Source: Mycolicibacterium malmesburyense
Lineage (GTDB): Bacteria > Actinomycetota > Actinomycetes > Mycobacteriales > Mycobacteriaceae
Length of the DNA: 57,743 nt
Assembly (NCBI RefSeq): GCF_001050015.1
Contig: NZ_CVTB01000255.1
Span: forward strand, 1 to 57,743
Direction of reading: 5' to 3'
Positions 6,889-18,049 of the stretch are shown here, piece after piece; within the stretch, counting starts at the first letter, position 1; each line of letters opens with the position of its first letter. A model generated the notes under the pieces. The model saw nothing but the letters and a program-made list of their open reading frames with translations, did no database searches and was not told where the DNA came from. Position numbers and translations under genes: made by a program.

Positions 6889-8478
6889 ATGAGCGACTTC
6901 GACGCCATCGTGATCGGTGCCGGGCACAACGGGTTGACCGCCGCGACGCTGTTGCAGAAGGCCGGTCTGCGCACGCTGTGCCTGGACGCGAAGCTCTATG
7001 CCGGAGGCATGGCCTCCACCGTCGAGCTGTTCGACGGCTTCCACTTCGAGATCGCCGGCTCGGTGCAGATCCCGACGTCGGCGGTGGTCAGCAGGGAACT
7101 CGGGCTCGACACCCTGCCGACCGTCGACCTCGACGTGATGTCGGTGTCGCTGCGCGGAGTCGGCGACGAACCACTGGTCTACTACACCGATCCGGTGAAG
7201 CTGCTGACCCACATCAACGAGGTGCACGGCGCCGAGGCGGTCAACGGCATGGCCGGTCTGATGGCGTGGTGCCAGGCGCCGACGCGGGCGCTGGGTCGGT
7301 TCGACGCGGGTCAGCCGCCGAAGACGCTCGACGAGATGTATGACTGCGCGACAAACGAATTCGAGCGTTCCACGATCACCGACCTGCTGTTCGGCTCGGT
7401 CACCGACGTGCTCGACCGCTACCTGCCGGACAAGGAGAAGAACGGCGCGCTGCGAGGCATGTTGTCGTTGTTGGCCTGCAACACCACCTACCGGGGACCG
7501 GCGACCCCGGGCACCGCCGCCGCCCTCGCGTACGGGTTCGCCGTCCCCGACGAGAACGCGCTGCTGGTCAAGAAACTTCGCGGCGGCATCGGAGCGCTCA
7601 CGCGGCATCTGGGCGAAACCTTGCGCGCGAGGGGCGGGGAACTGCGCTTGCGCAGCAAGGTCGTCGAGGTGACGGTCGCCGACGGCCGGGTCAGCGGAGT
7701 CCGGCTCGAGGACGGCACGACGCTGTCCGCGCCGATCGTCGTCTCCGGCATCGCACCCGACCTCACGGTCAACGGTCTCGTCGATCCGAACGCGGTGCCC
7801 GCGGAGGTGCGCGACCGCTTTTCGCGGATGGACCATCGGGGCAGCTATCTGCAGATGCATTTCGCGCTCGACGGCATCCCGGAGTTCGCGGCGCCCTACG
7901 AACTGCTCAACGACCCCGCGATGCAGTCCAACATCGGAATCTTCAGCACTCCCGAGGAACTCCAACGGCAATGGGAGGACGCGCGGCGCGGGATCGTGCC
8001 CGCGGACCCGTCGATCGCGCTGCAGATCCCGTCGGTGAACGACCCGGGCCTGGCGCCGCCCGGCAAGCATGCGGCGTCGGCGTTCTCGCTGTGGTTTCCG
8101 CCCGCGGACGCGAGGAGCGGAGTCACCGGAGCAGAGGGTGAGACCGGGTACGGCGAGATGAAGGCCGAGATGGGCAAACGGGTGATCGAGAAGATCACCC
8201 GGCTGGCCCCGAACTTCGAGAGCCTCATCCTGCGCCACACGACCTTCACCCCCAAGCACATGGGCACCATGTTCGGTGCGCCCGGTGGCGACTACTGCTA
8301 CGGGCTGATCCACCCCGACCAGATCGGCCCGAACCGGCCGGGACCCAAAGGCTATGTCGACCAACCGATTCCGATCGACGGGCTCTATCTCGCCAGTGCC
8401 GGTTGCCACGGCGGACCCGGCATCACGTTCATCCCCGGTTACAACGCGGCCGAACAGGCGCTCGCCGACATGTCCTGA
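6889..8478 (+). CDS. Phytoene-desaturase-like FAD-dependent oxidoreductase
   Basis: A 529-residue flavoprotein of the CrtI/PYROXD2-like group. The FAD dinucleotide-binding loop VIGAGHNGLTAA has its three glycines at 10, 12 and 15. The C-terminus has the expected second FAD contact: LYLASAGCHGGPGITFIPGYNAAEQ. Family members desaturate or isomerise carotenoids, retinoids or other lipids, and many are uncharacterised. No carotenoid genes (crtB, crtE) are nearby, so the substrate is open. The ATG at 6889 follows operator 2, pointing to TetR control. A second member of the same superfamily is cut by the right window edge. Confidence 0.88.
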   Translation: MSDFDAIVIGAGHNGLTAATLLQKAGLRTLCLDAKLYAGGMASTVELFDGFHFEIAGSVQIPTSAVVSRELGLDTLPTVDLDVMSVSLRGVGDEPLVYYTDPVKLLTHINEVHGAEAVNGMAGLMAWCQAPTRALGRFDAGQPPKTLDEMYDCATNEFERSTITDLLFGSVTDVLDRYLPDKEKNGALRGMLSLLACNTTYRGPATPGTAAALAYGFAVPDENALLVKKLRGGIGALTRHLGETLRARGGELRLRSKVVEVTVADGRVSGVRLEDGTTLSAPIVVSGIAPDLTVNGLVDPNAVPAEVRDRFSRMDHRGSYLQMHFALDGIPEFAAPYELLNDPAMQSNIGIFSTPEELQRQWEDARRGIVPADPSIALQIPSVNDPGLAPPGKHAASAFSLWFPPADARSGVTGAEGETGYGEMKAEMGKRVIEKITRLAPNFESLILRHTTFTPKHMGTMFGAPGGDYCYGLIHPDQIGPNRPGPKGYVDQPIPIDGLYLASAGCHGGPGITFIPGYNAAEQALADMS

Positions 8479-8516
8479 ACGGTTTCCACGCCCGTCGCAC
8501 CGGGAATGCGGCGGGC

Positions 8517-9500
8517 ATGGGAATCACGGTGGCGGTGACCGGCCCGACGGGCGAGATCGGCAAGTCGGCGGTGCAGGCGCTCGAGGGCGTCGCCGAGGTC
8601 GACGAAATCATCGGAATGGCTCGCCGGCCCTTCGACCCGTCCGAGCACGGCTGGTCGAAGACGACGTACTCGCAGGGCGACATCCTCGATCGCGAGGCCG
8701 TCGACGCGCTGGTCGGGCGTGCCGACGTCGTGGTCCATCTCGCCTTCATCATCATGGGCTCGCGAGAGGAAAGCGCGCGCATCAACCTGGCGGGCACCCG
8801 AAACGTCTTCGAGGCGACGGTGGCCGCCGAGCGCCCGCGGCGATTGGTGTACACGTCGTCGGTCGCCGCCTACGGATATCACTCCGACAACCCGGTTCCG
8901 CTCACCGAGGACGTGCCGCCGAGGGGGTCGCCCGAGCACTATTACTCGGAGCAGAAGGCCGAGTGCGAGGCGGCGCTCGCCGACATCACGGGCGGCTCTT
9001 CGCTGGAGGTGTATGTGCTGCGGCCCTGCATCGTCGCGGGCCCGAAAGCGCCCGCACTGGCCGACAACATGCCGTGGACCCGGCTGCCCGGTCCGGTCAA
9101 GCGGCTATCCGACGCCGTTCCGCTGTTGAAGACACCGGTCCCGGATCCCGGAATCCCGTTGCAGCTCGTCCATCACGACGACGTGGCGACCGCGATCGCG
9201 CTGGCCGCCACCACCTCGGCGCCGCCGGGTGCGTACAACATTGCGGGCGATGGGCTGATCTCGCTTTCGGACGTGGCGCGTGAACTCGGCGCACGAGGCG
9301 TGCGGGTGCCCAAGGTCGCCGCGACGGCGGCCTCAGAAGTCATCGCCCGGTTGCCGTTCGTGCCGTCGGCGCTCGAGTGGTTGCACGTCGGCCGCACCTC
9401 GGTGGTCATGGACACGAGCAGGGCGAAGACTCAGCTCGGCTGGCGACCGAAATACACTGCCGCACAGACGCTGAGCGAGATGGCCGAGTCGCTGCGCTGA
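8517..9500 (+). CDS. NAD-dependent epimerase/dehydratase (extended SDR)
   Basis: A 327-residue extended SDR. TGPTGEIG (8-15) is the cofactor loop, a serine-containing VYTSSVAAYG strand precedes YYSEQK carrying the catalytic Tyr and Lys, and a PGAYNIAGDG region near the C-terminal third is typical of NAD-dependent sugar or sterol epimerase-like proteins. The ATG at 8517 lies 38 bp after the flavoprotein stop, so it may be co-transcribed and TetR-controlled. Substrate is not evident. Its stop lies one base from the convergent small acidic gene. Confidence 0.88.
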   Translation: MGITVAVTGPTGEIGKSAVQALEGVAEVDEIIGMARRPFDPSEHGWSKTTYSQGDILDREAVDALVGRADVVVHLAFIIMGSREESARINLAGTRNVFEATVAAERPRRLVYTSSVAAYGYHSDNPVPLTEDVPPRGSPEHYYSEQKAECEAALADITGGSSLEVYVLRPCIVAGPKAPALADNMPWTRLPGPVKRLSDAVPLLKTPVPDPGIPLQLVHHDDVATAIALAATTSAPPGAYNIAGDGLISLSDVARELGARGVRVPKVAATAASEVIARLPFVPSALEWLHVGRTSVVMDTSRAKTQLGWRPKYTAAQTLSEMAESLR

Positions 9501-9501
9501 G

Positions 9502-9690
9502 TTACTGCGTGGGATCGCCGGTGTCGGCGGGGCCGCTGGGTGTCGCGCCGCCCTCATCCGACCAGTCCACGCCCTCCTCCTGGGTGTCGTCGGTGCCCCT
9601 GGCCGGGTCGCTCTGCACGTCATCGTCGGCGTTCGCGGGCCCCGCGTCGGTTTCGGCGGTGTCGGGGTTGTCCTTCTTGTCGTCGCTCAC
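9502..9690 (-). CDS. Small acidic, probably disordered protein
   Basis: About 62 residues from a GTG at 9690, almost wholly Asp, Glu, Gly, Pro, Thr and Ser, with no hydrophobic core. It looks intrinsically disordered. The frame remains open to an ATG at 9753, which would overlap the zinc-finger gene upstream; the GTG is preferred because it starts at VSDDKKDN just after that gene ends. No function can be assigned. Confidence 0.5.
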   Translation of the reverse strand: MSDDKKDNPDTAETDAGPANADDDVQSDPARGTDDTQEEGVDWSDEGGATPSGPADTGDPTQ

Positions 9691-9719
9691 CGGCGCTGGG
9701 TACCCGCGGTTTTCGTGTT

Positions 9720-10073
9720 TCAGTCTCTGCGACCCCGCAACTGCGCCATCCAATCGACGGGCACCCTGCCGCGGGGACCGGGAGCGGTCTGGGCCTCGGG
9801 GCGGGACTCGGGCGCGGCGAGGGGTGGACCGTCGTAGTACTCATTGGTGGCGTAGTTCCAGAACCAGTCCTCGCCCGGCTCGAACGACCGGATGACGGGA
9901 TGCCCGGTCTCGCGCCAGTGCGCCGACGCGTGGCGCGCCAACGAGTCGTCGCAGCAACCGATGTGACCGCATGCCGCGCACCGGCGCAGATGCACCCACC
10001 AGCCGCCCACCGCGTCACACTCGACGCATCCGGTCCCGCTCGGCGGAACCGACGAATCCACTTCGGCGTCCAT
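9720..10073 (-). CDS. UBP-type zinc finger protein
   Basis: A 117-residue protein with a zinc-finger UBP pattern between about residues 16 and 75: CVECDAVGG, then CAACGHIGCCDD, then HASAHWRETGH. In eukaryotes this fold binds the ubiquitin C-terminus; in mycobacteria stand-alone copies are common and of unknown role. The C-terminal 40 residues are Pro-rich. It lies between the SnoaL-like gene and the small acidic gene on the same strand. Confidence 0.85.
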   Translation of the reverse strand: MDAEVDSSVPPSGTGCVECDAVGGWWVHLRRCAACGHIGCCDDSLARHASAHWRETGHPVIRSFEPGEDWFWNYATNEYYDGPPLAAPESRPEAQTAPGPRGRVPVDWMAQLRGRRD

Positions 10074-10183
10074 GGGCGTCGAGCCTACGCTCGAATCACC
10101 TTGCGGCCTCGTCGATTTCTGCGAGTGGGACCCGGCTGGCGCGGCTCCGCCAAGTGCAGGTGTCGACGTGAAAGCCGGCCGGG

Positions 10184-10627
10184 CTAGCGGGCCATCGTCG
10201 AATTCGGCGCGCTCCAATCGGTGGAGACGAACCGGTGGCGGATCAGCCACGCGTCGCCGACCGGCGCGAAGACGTCGCGGTAACGGCCGTAGTGGTCGAG
10301 ACCGATCTCGGTGAACACGGTGAAATAGCAGGACACCCGCGCCTCGTCCGGCGTCAACTCGGTGAACCGGATGTTCGTCACGTTGTGGCGCACGATGCGC
10401 TTGACCTTCGACTCGGCCGCGACCGCGCTCGGCGCAGCAACCGCGCCGCCGAGGTAGTCGACGATCGCTGCGCGGCCCCGCACGGGCTCGGTGCCCCGCA
10501 CCTCGAGGACGCCGTCCTCGCAGAAAGCGGCGGCCAGTTCCGGAAGGCGCATCGCGTCGCCGGACCAGTTGTACTGCGCGAGAGTGTCCCTGATGCGTTC
10601 CCGAGCGCAAAGCTCCCAAAGCTCCAT
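10184..10627 (-). CDS. SnoaL-like/NTF2-fold protein
   Basis: A 147-residue NTF2-fold protein. It starts with a helix (MELWELCARERIRDTLAQYNWSGDAMR), followed by FCEDGVLEVRGTEPVRGRAAI, the usual layout of SnoaL_4-type proteins. This fold covers ketosteroid isomerase-like enzymes and binding proteins; no catalytic residue can be fixed by eye. The ATG at 10627 is used rather than a start at 10666, which would overlap the divergent SRPBCC gene. Confidence 0.8.
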   Translation of the reverse strand: MELWELCARERIRDTLAQYNWSGDAMRLPELAAAFCEDGVLEVRGTEPVRGRAAIVDYLGGAVAAPSAVAAESKVKRIVRHNVTNIRFTELTPDEARVSCYFTVFTEIGLDHYGRYRDVFAPVGDAWLIRHRFVSTDWSAPNSTMAR

Positions 10628-10659
10628 GCGGTCAACCGTAACGGGGCTAGTGTCGCGCC

Positions 10660-11100
10660 ATGGCAACCAGCGATTCCCGTGAGGTCGTGATCGACGCGAG
10701 CCCGGCCGAGATTCTTGACGTCATCGCCGACGTCGAATCCGCACCGGACTGGTCCCCCCAACACCAGGGCGCCGAGGTGCTCGACAGGGACGCCGACGGG
10801 CGGCCCGGCCGGGTCCGCCTCAAGTTGAAGACCATGGGCATCACCGACGAGCAGGTCGTGCAGTACACCTGGGGCGACAACACGGCCGGCTGGACGTTGC
10901 TCGAGTCCAGCCAGCTCAAGACGCAGAGCGCGACCTACACCCTCACGCCCGACGGCGACAAGACGAAGGTCCGGTTCGAGATCACCGTCGATCCCGCCGT
11001 GCCCATCCCGGGTTTTGTGTTGAAGCGCGCCATGAAGGGCGGGCTGGAGGCCGCGACCGACGGGCTGCGCAAGCAGGTCCTCAAGCTCAAGCGGGGCTGA
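10660..11100 (+). CDS. SRPBCC-family protein 1
   Basis: A 146-residue START/Bet v 1-like (polyketide cyclase type) protein. It begins SREVVIDASPAEILDVIADVESAPDW, the usual strand-helix start of this fold, and ends in a long amphipathic helix. It is closely related to the two SRPBCC genes at 11138 and 12730, so these are tandem copies. M. tuberculosis has the same kind of genes around far (Rv0854-Rv0857). A hydrophobic-ligand carrier role for acyl-CoA or similar is plausible but unproven. Confidence 0.85.
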   Translation: MATSDSREVVIDASPAEILDVIADVESAPDWSPQHQGAEVLDRDADGRPGRVRLKLKTMGITDEQVVQYTWGDNTAGWTLLESSQLKTQSATYTLTPDGDKTKVRFEITVDPAVPIPGFVLKRAMKGGLEAATDGLRKQVLKLKRG

Positions 11101-11137
11101 CCGTTTCGGAGCGCACGGGGTTGGCTATCAATTTCCC

Positions 11138-11581
11138 ATGGCTGTCACCGAAACCCGCGAGGTCGTCATCGAGGCGACACCCGAAGAGATCCTCGACGTC
11201 CTGACCGACCTCGAGTCGCTGACCGAGTGGTCCTCCGCGCACCAGAAGGTCGAGATCCTCGAACGCGATGACGAAGGGCGGCCCAGCAAGTCACGCCAGG
11301 TCGTCAAGATCGTCGGAGTCTCCGACGAACAGGTGCTCAACTACACCGTCCACGACGACGGTGTCAGTTGGACGCTCGAAAGCTCGAAACAGCAACGTGC
11401 ACAACATGGTCGGTACACTCTCACTCCTGACGGCGACTCGACGAAGGTCCATTTCGAGCTCATGGTCGATCCGCTGGTGCCATTGCCCGGATTTCTGATC
11501 AAGAAGGGCGCCAAGGGTCTGATGGAGACGGCCACCGACGGGCTGCGCAAACGAGTGCGCCAGGTCAAAAGCCGCGGTTAG
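11138..11581 (+). CDS. SRPBCC-family protein 2
   Basis: A 147-residue SRPBCC protein that aligns by eye with the preceding gene along its whole length (TREVVIEATPEEILDVLTDLES against SREVVIDASPAEILDVIADVES). It ends 10 bp before the CoA-transferase gene and is probably in its operon. The C-terminal helix is basic. It corresponds best to M. tuberculosis Rv0854, which also precedes far. Confidence 0.85.
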   Translation: MAVTETREVVIEATPEEILDVLTDLESLTEWSSAHQKVEILERDDEGRPSKSRQVVKIVGVSDEQVLNYTVHDDGVSWTLESSKQQRAQHGRYTLTPDGDSTKVHFELMVDPLVPLPGFLIKKGAKGLMETATDGLRKRVRQVKSRG

Positions 11582-11591
11582 TCTGCGTCGC

Positions 11592-12671
11592 ATGGCGACT
11601 GCGGGGCCCCTGGCCGGAGTGAAGGTCATCGAACTCGGCGGCATCGGGCCGGCGCCCCACGCCGGAATGGTGCTGGCCGATCTGGGCGCCGACGTGGTGC
11701 GCGTGCGCAGGCCCGGCGGCCTCGAGATGCCGCCGGAGAACGTCGATCTGCTGCACCGCGGCAAGCGCGTCGTCGACCTGGACATCAAGAAGGACCCCGC
11801 CGCGCTGCTCGACCTCGTCGCCAGGGCCGACGTGCTCATCGACGCGTTCCGGCCGGGCACCTGCGAACGGCTTGGCATCGGACCGGACGACTGCGCGGCG
11901 GTGAACCCGCGGCTGATCTTCGCCAGGATCACCGGCTGGGGTCAGGACGGCCCCCTGGCCCATACCGCGGGCCATGACATCAACTACCTGTCGCAGACAG
12001 GTGTGCTGTCGGCGATCGGCTACCGCGACCGACCGCCGGTCCTGCCGCTGAACCTGGTCGCGGACTTCGGTGGTGGGTCGATGTTCCTGCTGCTGGGCAT
12101 CGTGGCCGCGCTGTACGAACGAGAACGCTCCGAGCAGGGGCAGGTGATCGACGCGGCAATGGTCGACGGCGTGTCCGTGCTGGCGCAAGACATGTGGACC
12201 GTGAAGTCGATGGGCAGGCTGCGCGACGAACGCGAGTCGTTCCTGCTCGACGGCAGCGCGCCCTTCTACCGCACCTACGAGACGGCCGACGGCAAGTACC
12301 TCGCCGTCGGCGCGATCGAACCGCAGTTCTACACGCAACTGTTGGCCGGGCTCGGGCTAAGCGCCGACGATCTTCCGCCCCAGATGGACAGGGAGGCGTT
12401 TCCGAAAATGCGGGAACTGTTCGCCGAGCGGTTTGCGAGCAAGACGCGCGACGAGTGGACGGAGATCTTCGCGGGCACCGACGCGTGCGTGACGCCGGTC
12501 CTGACGTGGAGCGAAGCAGCGGACAACGAGCACCTACGCGCGCGGTCAACGCTGGTGCACGCCAATGGCGTCGACCAGGCCGCACCGGCGCCGCGGTTCT
12601 CTCGAACACCGGCGGGCCCAGTCGCCGCACCGCCGCGAGCTGCGAGTTCGATAAGTGATGTTGATTGGTGA
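11592..12671 (+). CDS. far: Family III CoA-transferase / fatty-acid-CoA racemase
   Basis: A 359-residue CaiB/BaiF-type protein, similar to alpha-methylacyl-CoA racemase. It starts GPLAGVKVIELGGIGPAPHAGMVLADLGADVVRV, the family N-terminus, and has the conserved Asp in GHDINYL near residue 130 that acts in racemases. The length equals that of M. tuberculosis Far (Rv0855). It probably epimerises 2-methyl-branched acyl-CoAs so that they can enter beta-oxidation, which fits fadA-fadB nearby. The SRPBCC genes on both sides may bind its substrates. Confidence 0.9.
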   Translation: MATAGPLAGVKVIELGGIGPAPHAGMVLADLGADVVRVRRPGGLEMPPENVDLLHRGKRVVDLDIKKDPAALLDLVARADVLIDAFRPGTCERLGIGPDDCAAVNPRLIFARITGWGQDGPLAHTAGHDINYLSQTGVLSAIGYRDRPPVLPLNLVADFGGGSMFLLLGIVAALYERERSEQGQVIDAAMVDGVSVLAQDMWTVKSMGRLRDERESFLLDGSAPFYRTYETADGKYLAVGAIEPQFYTQLLAGLGLSADDLPPQMDREAFPKMRELFAERFASKTRDEWTEIFAGTDACVTPVLTWSEAADNEHLRARSTLVHANGVDQAAPAPRFSRTPAGPVAAPPRAASSISDVDW

Positions 12672-12729
12672 CAGGAATTTGCTGGAAAAGCCTATGCGCT
12701 AGGCAGGCGAGTTAGCTACGATTTGCCGC

Positions 12730-13188
12730 ATGGCTGTGCAGGCATCGAGGGAAGTGGTCTTCGAGGCGCCCAAAGAAGTGATCATGGATGCACTCGCCGA
12801 CATCGACACCGTGCCCACCTGGTCGCCCGTGCACAAACACGCCGAGGTGCTCGACCGCCATCCCGACGGCCGCCCGCACCACGTCAAGGCGACGTTCAAG
12901 ATCATGGGCGTCACAGACAAGGAACTCCTCGAGTACCACTGGGGTGATGACTGGGTGGTCTGGGACGCCAAGGCGACGATGCAGCAACGCGGCCAGCACG
13001 GGGAGTACAACCTCACTCCGATCGGCGAGGACCGCACCCGCGTCCGCTTCGACATCATCATCGACCTCGCGGCGCCGATCCCGGAGTTCCTGTTGCGTCG
13101 CGCCAAGAAGATGGTGCTCGACGTCGCGACCGAGAATCTGCGGCGCCGGGTCATGGCCGACGACAACGTTCCGAACCGGTCGAATTAG
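12730..13188 (+). CDS. SRPBCC-family protein 3
   Basis: A 152-residue SRPBCC protein and third member of the local paralogue group (SREVVFEAPKEVIMDALADIDTVPTWSP). It follows far after 58 bp and is convergent with dapC, 12 bp away. It ends in a basic tail (RRRVMADDNVPNRSN). It corresponds to the Rv0856/Rv0857 genes of M. tuberculosis. Confidence 0.85.
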   Translation: MAVQASREVVFEAPKEVIMDALADIDTVPTWSPVHKHAEVLDRHPDGRPHHVKATFKIMGVTDKELLEYHWGDDWVVWDAKATMQQRGQHGEYNLTPIGEDRTRVRFDIIIDLAAPIPEFLLRRAKKMVLDVATENLRRRVMADDNVPNRSN

Positions 13189-13200
13189 AAGGAGACGGCT

Positions 13201-14370
<1,170 letters not shown>

Positions 14371-14390
14371 GGTTATCGAGCGTAGTGCTG

Positions 14391-14454
14391 CGCCGAACGT
14401 GGGTTACCGACACGCAATACGCGCGATTCGTGTGCGGGTAACCCGCGTTCGGCG
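14391..14454. repeat. Dispersed intergenic palindrome, copy 1
   Basis: A 64-bp near-perfect palindrome. Left arm CGCCGAACGTGGGTTACC (14391-14408) pairs with the right arm ending at 14454 with one mismatch, and the pairing extends inward to a central ACGCGCGA-like core. It lies between the divergent dapC and fadA starts, so it is not an ordinary terminator. The same 18-base left arm recurs exactly at 52415. Confidence 0.85.
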
Positions 14455-14545
14455 ACAGGGGCTCGAACGCGCAGCTCTGTCGTGCAGCTCCGTAGGCCGC
14501 GGCCGCCCAACCAACAGGTTGGTCTGGGCTGTTACGCTCGGGCGC

Positions 14546-15757
<1,212 letters not shown>

Positions 15758-15777
15758 GCGCGGGTTAAGGAAAAGTA

Positions 15778-17931
15778 ATGGCAGAGAACACCATTCAGTG
15801 GGACAAGGATGCCGACGGCATCGTCACCCTGACGCTGGACGACCCGACCGGTTCGGCCAACGTGATGAACGAGCACTACAAGGAGTCAATGCACAAGGTG
15901 GTGGAACGCCTTGTCGCGGAGAAGGATTCGATCACCGGCGTCGTCATCGCCAGCGCGAAGAAGACTTTCTTCGCCGGCGGTGACCTCAAGGGCATGATGA
16001 ACGTCGGCCCCGACAATGCCGCCGAGGCATTCGAAGAGGTCGAGTCCATCAAGGCCGACCTGCGCAAGCTCGAGACGCTGGGCAAGCCCGTCGTCGCCGC
16101 GATCAATGGTGCCGCGCTCGGCGGCGGCCTGGAGATCGCGCTGGCCTGCCACCACCGGATCATCGCTGACGTGAAGGGCGCCGTCGTCGGCTTCCCCGAG
16201 GTGACGCTGGGGCTGTTGCCTGGCGGCGGCGGTGTCGCGCGCAGCGTGCGGATGTTCGGCATCCAGAAGGCGTTCATGGAGGTGCTGAGCCAAGGCACCC
16301 GCTTCAAGCCAGGCAAGGCCAAGGAGATCGGCCTGGTCGACGAGGTGCTGCCGACGGTCGAGGAGCTGGTGCCCGCCGCCAAGGCGTGGATCAAGGCCAA
16401 TCCGGAGAGCCACACCCAGCCGTGGGATGTGAAGGGTTACAAGATGCCCGGCGGCACGCCGACGTCGCCGGCCCTCGCGAGCATCCTGCCGTCGTTCCCG
16501 GCGCTGCTGCGCAAGCAGCTCAAGGGTGCGCCGATGCCGGCGCCGCGGGCGATCCTCGACGCGGCCGTCGAGGGCGCGCAGGTCGACTTCGACACCGCGA
16601 GCCGCATCGAGAGCCGCTACTTCACCTCGCTGGTGACGGGGCAGACCGCCAAGAACATGATCCAGGCGTTCTTCCTCGACCTGCAGGCCATCAACGGCGG
16701 TGCGTCGCGACCCGACGGCATCGAACCCGTCAAGATCAACAAGATCGGCGTGCTGGGCGCGGGCATGATGGGCGCGGGCATCGCCTACGTTTCGGCCAAG
16801 GCCGGCTTCGACGTGGTGCTCAAGGACGTCAGCATCGAGGCCGCCCAGAAAGGCAAGGGCTACTCCGAGAAGCTGGAGGCCAAGGCGCTCGAGCGGGGCA
16901 AGACGACCCAGGAGCGCAGCGATGCGCTGTTGGCCCGCATCACGCCGACCGCCGATCCCGCCGATCTCAAGGGCGTGGACTTCGTCATCGAGGCGGTGTT
17001 CGAGGATCAGGACCTCAAGCACAAGGTGTTCCAGGAGATCGAGGACATCGTCGAGCCCAACGCGCTGCTGGGGTCGAACACCTCGACGCTGCCGATCACC
17101 GGTCTCGCGACCGGCGTGAAGCGCCAGGAGGACTTCATCGGCATCCACTTCTTCAGCCCCGTCGACAAGATGCCGCTGGTGGAGATCATCAAGGGCGAGA
17201 AGACCTCTGACGAGGCGCTGGCCCGGGTGTTCGACTACACGCTGGCCATCGGCAAGACGCCGATCGTGGTCAATGACAGCCGCGGCTTCTTCACCAGCCG
17301 CGTCATCGGCACGTTCGTCAACGAGGCGCTGGCGATGCTCGGCGAGGGCGTCGCGCCCGCGAGCATCGAGCAGGCCGGCTCGCAGGCCGGCTACCCGGCG
17401 CCGCCGCTGCAGCTGTCCGATGAGCTCAACCTCGAGCTGATGCACAAGATCGCCGTCGCCACCCGCAAGGGCGTCGAGAGCACGGGCGGCACGTACGAGC
17501 CGCATCCGGCCGAGGCGGTCGTCGAGAAGATGATCGAGATCGGCCGCCCGTCGCGGCTCAAGGGCGCCGGGTTCTACGAGTACGCCGACGGCAAGCGCGT
17601 CGGGCTGTGGCCCGGCCTGGCCGAGACGTTCAAGTCGGGTAGCGCTACGACGTCGCAAATCCCGCTGCAAGACATGATCGATCGCATGCTGTTCGCCGAG
17701 GCGCTGGAAACCCAGAAGTGCCTCGACGAGGGCGTGCTGACCTCGACCGCCGACGCGAACATCGGCTCGATCATGGGTATCGGCTTCCCGCCGTACACCG
17801 GTGGTTCGGCGCAGTTCATCGTCGGCTACCAGGGTCCGGGCGGCGTCGGCAAGGAGGCCTTCGTGGCCCGGGCCAAGGAGCTGGCCGCCAAGTACGGCGA
17901 ACGGTTCAACCCGCCGTCGTCGCTGCTCTGA
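15778..17931 (+). CDS. fadB: Fatty-acid oxidation multifunctional protein FadB
   Basis: A 717-residue alpha subunit of the trifunctional enzyme. The N-terminal crotonase (enoyl-CoA hydratase) domain has the oxyanion segment [11 protein letters not shown] and [18 protein letters not shown] with a following [14 protein letters not shown]. The NAD-binding hydroxyacyl-CoA dehydrogenase domain starts near residue 322 with [14 protein letters not shown], and its catalytic His lies in [26 protein letters not shown] precedes the ATG. With FadA it completes the last three steps of beta-oxidation. A large stem-loop follows the stop. Confidence 0.96.
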   Translation: MAENTIQWDKDADGIVTLTLDDPTGSANVMNEHYKESMHKVVERLVAEKDSITGVVIASAKKTFFAGGDLKGMMNVGPDNAAEAFEEVESIKADLRKLETLGKPVVAAINGAALGGGLEIALACHHRIIADVKGAVVGFPEVTLGLLPGGGGVARSVRMFGIQKAFMEVLSQGTRFKPGKAKEIGLVDEVLPTVEELVPAAKAWIKANPESHTQPWDVKGYKMPGGTPTSPALASILPSFPALLRKQLKGAPMPAPRAILDAAVEGAQVDFDTASRIESRYFTSLVTGQTAKNMIQAFFLDLQAINGGASRPDGIEPVKINKIGVLGAGMMGAGIAYVSAKAGFDVVLKDVSIEAAQKGKGYSEKLEAKALERGKTTQERSDALLARITPTADPADLKGVDFVIEAVFEDQDLKHKVFQEIEDIVEPNALLGSNTSTLPITGLATGVKRQEDFIGIHFFSPVDKMPLVEIIKGEKTSDEALARVFDYTLAIGKTPIVVNDSRGFFTSRVIGTFVNEALAMLGEGVAPASIEQAGSQAGYPAPPLQLSDELNLELMHKIAVATRKGVESTGGTYEPHPAEAVVEKMIEIGRPSRLKGAGFYEYADGKRVGLWPGLAETFKSGSATTSQIPLQDMIDRMLFAEALETQKCLDEGVLTSTADANIGSIMGIGFPPYTGGSAQFIVGYQGPGGVGKEAFVARAKELAAKYGERFNPPSSLL

Positions 17932-17949
17932 CGCATAACACCAACGGGC

Positions 17950-18006
17950 CGAGCGCTCACTGTGGTACGGATCTCGCCGAGGATTCCGTACAACGGTGAG
18001 CGCTCG
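17950..18006. terminator. Large stem-loop after fadB
   Basis: Arms 17950-17971 and 17985-18006 pair over 22 bases with two mismatches (CGAGCGCTCAC near each outer end) around a 13-base loop. It begins 19 bases after the fadB stop and 44 bases before the next GTG. No U-tract follows. It could be a strong terminator or another dispersed intergenic repeat. Confidence 0.6.
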
Positions 18007-18049
18007 CCGCTTTGACGGGCCCGTGCGAGTGATTCGCTAGATTGGCGCC

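Noticed and set aside
6433..8409. A 658-codon antisense open frame over the flavoprotein gene
   Set aside because: It is Arg/Gly/Val-rich without any domain, and the plus-strand genes here have clear motifs.
15886..17670. A 594-codon antisense open frame over fadB
   Set aside because: Mirror of fadB codon bias; no recognisable protein features.
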